Assembly: GCA_023443125.1 (NCBI GenBank) | Contig: JAEZVO010000068.1 | Location: forward strand, 1 to 64,000 | DNA length: 64,000 bases | DNA from: Actinomycetes bacterium | GTDB lineage: Bacteria; Actinomycetota; Actinomycetes; Propionibacteriales; Propionibacteriaceae | Reading direction: 5' to 3' | Part shown: positions 60,587 to 64,000 of the stretch, one piece after another | Layout of the letters: every line of letters begins with the position of its first letter | How positions within the stretch are numbered: position 1 is the first letter of the stretch | Translations under genes and position numbers: made by a program | Notes under the pieces: generated by a model | The model's database searches: none | Seen by the model: only the letters and a program-made list of their open reading frames with translations | What the model was told of the DNA's origin: nothing

Positions 60587-61953
60587 GAGTCAGTCAGCTC
60601 CAACAAGCTGTTTAACTGCGCGTTGAGATCGGTGAGAGAAGATGCATCCTCCTTCCCAGTGTAGATGGCTTCCATCTGGGGAATAGTGAGCGCAGAGATA
60701 TCGGCTGCCTGACGAGTGACCGGCATGAGCTGAGTCGTGCCTTCATCGACGTGTGTCGTAAATGCGGTGACGTCGAGGCCAGCCTCCTTGCGGACAGCAA
60801 GCGAACGTTCAGTTGCTTCGGTTCTAGCGGGGAAAACTACTCCGGCCTCGGCAATGATGTTTTGGCATTCTTCCCCAGAAAGGTACGCCACCCAACGTGC
60901 CGAACCTTCAGGATTATCCGTAAATCTGGTAATAGAATCCGCCAGCCCATTAAACATTGAGCTACGTTTCCCTGACGGGCCCACGGGAGTGGGGGCGATA
61001 TGGAGATCGGCCTTGGCTTGCGACATGAAGCTGGAAATCATCCAAGACCCATTGGGGGCAAGCACTGCCCTACCTGCTGCCCACTGCTGATAACTTCCAG
61101 TCAATCCGCCAAAGGTATCGTACTTCGGCATATAGCCTTTTTCAGCCAAGCCAAAGTACCACTGGAGGGTTTTCTGGAAGTCAGGATCATCGAATCGGAA
61201 CTTCGTTGCCCAAGGATTTTTGTCTGTCGGCTCCCAATTGGGCAACGACCCAGTGTAGAGCGACCACTGTGTCTGGCCGAAGGCGCCGCCCCCAGCTCCT
61301 TCGGATGCCAAGCCAAAGATCTGCACATTATTCTTGTCGAATCCCGGCTCGTCACCACGGACCCCGTTCTTATCAACGGTGAGATGCGCGATGATATCCT
61401 CGAATGTTCCGCCGTCGTCGGGGTTCCAGGTCATGGTACGTAGTTGTTCTTCGGTGATACCAGCAGCATCGGTGACGTTCTTGTCATAGAAGTAGCCGAC
61501 CGTATCCCAGTCTTTGGGAGCACCATAGCGGTGCCCGTCCTGACCTTTCCAGAGTTCCGCCAGTTCACCCGAATAGTCAGAATCTTTGATCCCCTTCGTG
61601 GGCTCAAGTTCGTCGAGTGGAAGTAGGACGTCAAGGTCAACAAACTGGGGAAATTGATTGAGATGGTTGGTAAATACATCCGGTGCCTGGTCGGCAACAA
61701 ACCCTGCGGTCAGTTTACTCCAATAGTCGCCCCAGCTAAACTGCTTGATCCGAATTTTGAGATCGGGGTTCTGCTGCTCGAATTGGTCTGCGCACCGCTG
61801 ATACCCAGGCTGCTGCGCCGAGTCCCACAGCCAGTACTCAATAGCTCCATCATCGGCGCCTTTGGTGGGTTGACTAGAACAGCCAGCAGCCAAAATCAGA
61901 GTCGTGATAGCGCCAGTCGCGGCGGCGCGAATGAGGTTGCGACGTTGTTTCAT
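60583..61953 (-). CDS. Sugar ABC transporter substrate-binding lipoprotein
   Basis: A 456-aa family-1 extracellular solute-binding protein. The lipoprotein signal is TTLILAAGCSSQPTKG, Cys about 24. The mature protein has MalE-like features (YWLWDSAQQPGYQRCADQFE, VFTNHLNQFPQFVDL, WMISSFMSQAKADLH). AGGAAACG lies before ATG 61953. It follows the second permease with an 11-base gap. The downstream end of a GH36-like enzyme suggests alpha-galactosides as cargo; this is inference. Confidence 0.9.
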   Translation of the reverse strand: MKQRRNLIRAAATGAITTLILAAGCSSQPTKGADDGAIEYWLWDSAQQPGYQRCADQFEQQNPDLKIRIKQFSWGDYWSKLTAGFVADQAPDVFTNHLNQFPQFVDLDVLLPLDELEPTKGIKDSDYSGELAELWKGQDGHRYGAPKDWDTVGYFYDKNVTDAAGITEEQLRTMTWNPDDGGTFEDIIAHLTVDKNGVRGDEPGFDKNNVQIFGLASEGAGGGAFGQTQWSLYTGSLPNWEPTDKNPWATKFRFDDPDFQKTLQWYFGLAEKGYMPKYDTFGGLTGSYQQWAAGRAVLAPNGSWMISSFMSQAKADLHIAPTPVGPSGKRSSMFNGLADSITRFTDNPEGSARWVAYLSGEECQNIIAEAGVVFPARTEATERSLAVRKEAGLDVTAFTTHVDEGTTQLMPVTRQAADISALTIPQMEAIYTGKEDASSLTDLNAQLNSLLELTDS

Positions 61954-61964
61954 GATTCGTTTCC

Positions 61965-62915
61965 TCACTTGATTCCGGTGAAGCCGATGGAATTAACAAT
62001 GCGTTTGGCGAAGCAGGCGAACAGCACCAACATCGGCAACGCGGCGATGAGTGTCGCAGCCATCAGACCAGACCAGTCCGGACCAGTCTGCGGGGTCTGC
62101 GCTCGGAAGATGCCAAGGCCGACAGTCAGCACTGTGGACCGCTCCGAATAGGAAACCATGAGAGGCCAGAAGTAGTCATTCCATGACGTGATGAAGGTCA
62201 ACAGCGACACCGTAGCGATGGGCGCTGAGGACATGGGGACGATGATGCGGAAGAAGTTTCCAAGCTTGCTAGAGCCATCAATGAGCGCAGCTTCTTCAAC
62301 TTCGATGGGGACGTTCATGAAGAACTGCCGAAGGAAGAACACGGTAAACGGCGCCATCAACATGGTCGGCAAGGAGATTCCGAGCAGAGTATCAATCAGG
62401 CCGAGTTCCTTTATCAGCACGAAGTTGGGCAGGAACGTGAAGATGGTAGGCACCATCAGTCCACCCAAGAACAAGGCGTACACCAAGTTCCTCCCCTTCC
62501 AGCGCAGCCTCGAGAACGCGTACGCTGCCGTAGCTGAGAAGAACACCTGGCCGATGGTAACCATCGTGGCGACGAGGAAACTGTTCACGAGATAACGCCA
62601 GAACTGAACCTGCTGGCCAGAACCACCTTGCGCCAGCGATTCTTCAGCGCTTTGCAATCCGAGCACTCGTGCAAATCCGCCAGTATTGAACTCCACAGGC
62701 AGCCAACTCGTCGAGCCTGCATACAGCGCGTGGTTAGAAGAAAGCGCAGTTCGAATCATCCAGTAGAAAGGAAACAGACTGACGAAGATGATCAGCGCCA
62801 TCGCAGTCCAAGCAACGATTCTCCCCACAGGCCAGCGCCGCGGAGAGCGAGTGGGACCTTTAGGGGTGGCATCGTCGAAAACAGAAGCAGTTGTTGCTGT
62901 AGCTAGAGACATCAT
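61965..62915 (-). CDS. Sugar ABC transporter permease, MalG type
   Basis: A 316-aa inner-membrane protein with six helices. The EAA loop for ATPase contact is VEEAALIDGSSKLGNFFRII. The substrate-facing segment SLFPFYWMIRTALSSN is near the N terminus. It follows the MalF-type permease by five bases. No MalK-type ATPase lies in the window; a shared ATPase elsewhere is usual. Confidence 0.92.
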   Translation of the reverse strand: MMSLATATTASVFDDATPKGPTRSPRRWPVGRIVAWTAMALIIFVSLFPFYWMIRTALSSNHALYAGSTSWLPVEFNTGGFARVLGLQSAEESLAQGGSGQQVQFWRYLVNSFLVATMVTIGQVFFSATAAYAFSRLRWKGRNLVYALFLGGLMVPTIFTFLPNFVLIKELGLIDTLLGISLPTMLMAPFTVFFLRQFFMNVPIEVEEAALIDGSSKLGNFFRIIVPMSSAPIATVSLLTFITSWNDYFWPLMVSYSERSTVLTVGLGIFRAQTPQTGPDWSGLMAATLIAALPMLVLFACFAKRIVNSIGFTGIK

Positions 62916-62920
62916 CGACC

Positions 62921-63838
62921 TCAGTTCAGGTCAGTCTCGCCAGCACGCATCAGGCGGTACTGGACAATGGAGACGATGAGCAAGATGACCAGCAAGGCCA
63001 CCGAAAGTGCAGACGCGTAGCCGAACTGGAAACGACCGAACGCCATATCGTAAATGTAGAGTTGCAGAACTCGCGACGAGTTGACTGGGCCGCCCGACGT
63101 GGTCACCGCCACCGTATCGAAGACCTGAAACGATCCGATAACAGTCATGATGAGCACCAACGCCAGGATTGGGCGGAGTAGCGGAATGGTGATTTTCCGG
63201 AACATACTCCATTCAGAGGCGCCATCGACCCGTCCCGCTTCATAGACACTTTCTGGAATCGACTGCAGGCCAGCGAAAATGAGTAGTGCCGTGTATCCCA
63301 TGTGCCGCCAAACATTAATTAAGGCAATCGTGGGAATGACATACGCTTCATCAGCTAAAAAGGGGATCCGATCGAGACCGATAGCAGAGATGATTTGGTT
63401 CGCCACACCCAGTTGGGTATCCAAGATCCAGAGGAACAGCAAGGCAGCGACGACGTTTGAGACGAGGTAGGGGGTCAACACAATCGAACGAATGAACGTC
63501 GATTTTGTCAGCCGGTGCATAAGTACTGCAATCAGCAAGGCGACAATGGTCTGTACACCGATGTTGATTACGACGTACTCGATAGTCACCCATGCGGCAT
63601 TCCAAAATATTGGGTCTTTCGCCATGCGGATGTAGTTGTTAAATCCGACGAAACTTGGCTCAGTAAGAAGGTTGAAATCAGTGAAGCTCAGCCAAACTCC
63701 CCGGACCAGTGGCCAGAGCAAAAACAGCACTAGCCCAATGGATGCCGGCAGGATCATGAGTAGTGCAAGCTTGAGGTCGCCGAGACGATCTCGGCGCCTA
63801 CTACTCACAGCAGTGGTTGTTGGAATGGTAGTTGACAT
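62921..63838 (-). CDS. Sugar ABC transporter permease, MalF type
   Basis: A 305-aa protein with six helices and the EAA motif (VYEAGRVDGASEWSMFRKIT). GGAGATATGA before the ATG gives a good ribosome-binding site. Partner of the next permease in the operon; the enzyme gene upstream ends 41 bases before it. Confidence 0.92.
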   Translation of the reverse strand: MSTTIPTTTAVSSRRRDRLGDLKLALLMILPASIGLVLFLLWPLVRGVWLSFTDFNLLTEPSFVGFNNYIRMAKDPIFWNAAWVTIEYVVINIGVQTIVALLIAVLMHRLTKSTFIRSIVLTPYLVSNVVAALLFLWILDTQLGVANQIISAIGLDRIPFLADEAYVIPTIALINVWRHMGYTALLIFAGLQSIPESVYEAGRVDGASEWSMFRKITIPLLRPILALVLIMTVIGSFQVFDTVAVTTSGGPVNSSRVLQLYIYDMAFGRFQFGYASALSVALLVILLIVSIVQYRLMRAGETDLN

Positions 63839-63879
63839 TCATATCTCCATTGATGAGGAATGTGGTTGCGTGGCGGCTC

Positions 63880-64000
63880 TTACTGGAGCTTGTCCAGCAC
63901 GAAAAGCATTGCGGTACAGGGACGCAAGACGGGTGCTTGTAGACCCACTGCGGCAAGCTGGGCACCGGTGAAGACCACATCGTCGGAAGCGGTAATCCAC
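63880..64000 (-). CDS. C-terminal end of a glycoside hydrolase, probably GH36 alpha-galactosidase (partial)
   Basis: Forty codons lie in the window, ending TGAQLAAVGLQAPVLRPCTA and LDKLQ at TAA 63880-63882. The G-L-x-x-PVL-P pattern matches the final beta-domain of GH36 enzymes. The gene begins beyond the window. If right, the operon takes up and splits alpha-galactosides such as melibiose or raffinose. The evidence is short. Confidence 0.5.
   Translation of the reverse strand, partial: WITASDDVVFTGAQLAAVGLQAPVLRPCTAMLFVLDKLQ

Overview
The window is a high-GC chromosomal segment from an actinomycete. Markers of that phylum are a WhiB1-type regulator, a SigR/RsrA redox pair, a PdtaS-type histidine kinase, a fused 2-oxoglutarate decarboxylase (Kgd), ribosomal protein bL37, and DUF3052, DUF3145 and DUF6104 proteins. 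The gene mix and a dispersed TGAGTAGCCGC...TATCGAA repeat would suit the Propionibacteriaceae, but the genus is inference. No prophage, CRISPR array, rRNA operon or replication origin was seen. Most of the window is ordinary core genome.

Layout. 0-5 kb: the 5' end of rho and a lysA-hom-thrB amino-acid operon, all minus strand. 5-13 kb: tRNA-Arg, a GT87-like membrane glycosyltransferase, kgd with a small DUF6104 gene, whiB1, pdtaS and the 24-codon bL37 gene. 13-22 kb: sigR-rsrA with a consensus autoregulatory promoter, DoxX, aroA-rsgA, an orphan sortase-like protein, an NhaC antiporter, a DUF819 protein and a dipeptide epimerase. 22.8-26 kb: an accessory patch beside tRNA-Val, holding dispersed repeats, a BrnTA-like pair, a beta-lactamase-fold serine hydrolase, a membrane-peptide gene with an in-frame amber codon, vapBC and a DinB-like scrap.

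26-33 kb: central carbon genes, namely a double-length phosphofructokinase overlapping DUF3052, with aceE upstream. 33-41 kb: a TrmH-type methyltransferase, a helicase and the FASII operon fasR-fabD-fabH-acpP-fabF, followed by DUF3145. 41-49 kb: an S9 peptidase, a MoxR-DUF58-vWA-vWA-YggS operon and a tRNA-CAT. 49-51.4 kb: divergent trehalose genes otsB and otsA. 51.4-53.9 kb: a second accessory patch beside tRNA-Asn, with a 24-bp inverted repeat, a membrane protein, a papain-fold-like peptidase and the scars of two insertion sequences. 54-59.5 kb: a sigma factor, dnaG, dgt and dus. 59.5-64 kb: a sugar ABC operon (the end of a probable alpha-galactosidase, two permeases, a binding lipoprotein and a ROK regulator).

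Functionally, kgd, aceE and pfk cover glycolysis and entry to the TCA cycle. The fab block makes membrane lipid. sigR-rsrA, whiB1 and pdtaS are stress regulation, and otsAB makes a compatible solute. Several genes show a TANNNT hexamer 5-8 nt before the start codon, suggesting leaderless mRNAs. The less ordinary signals are two long hairpin elements sharing a loop core (33.9 and 51.4 kb), the repeat-flanked toxin-antitoxin-like pair, the IS-scarred peptidase locus, and a candidate attenuator between acpP and fabF.
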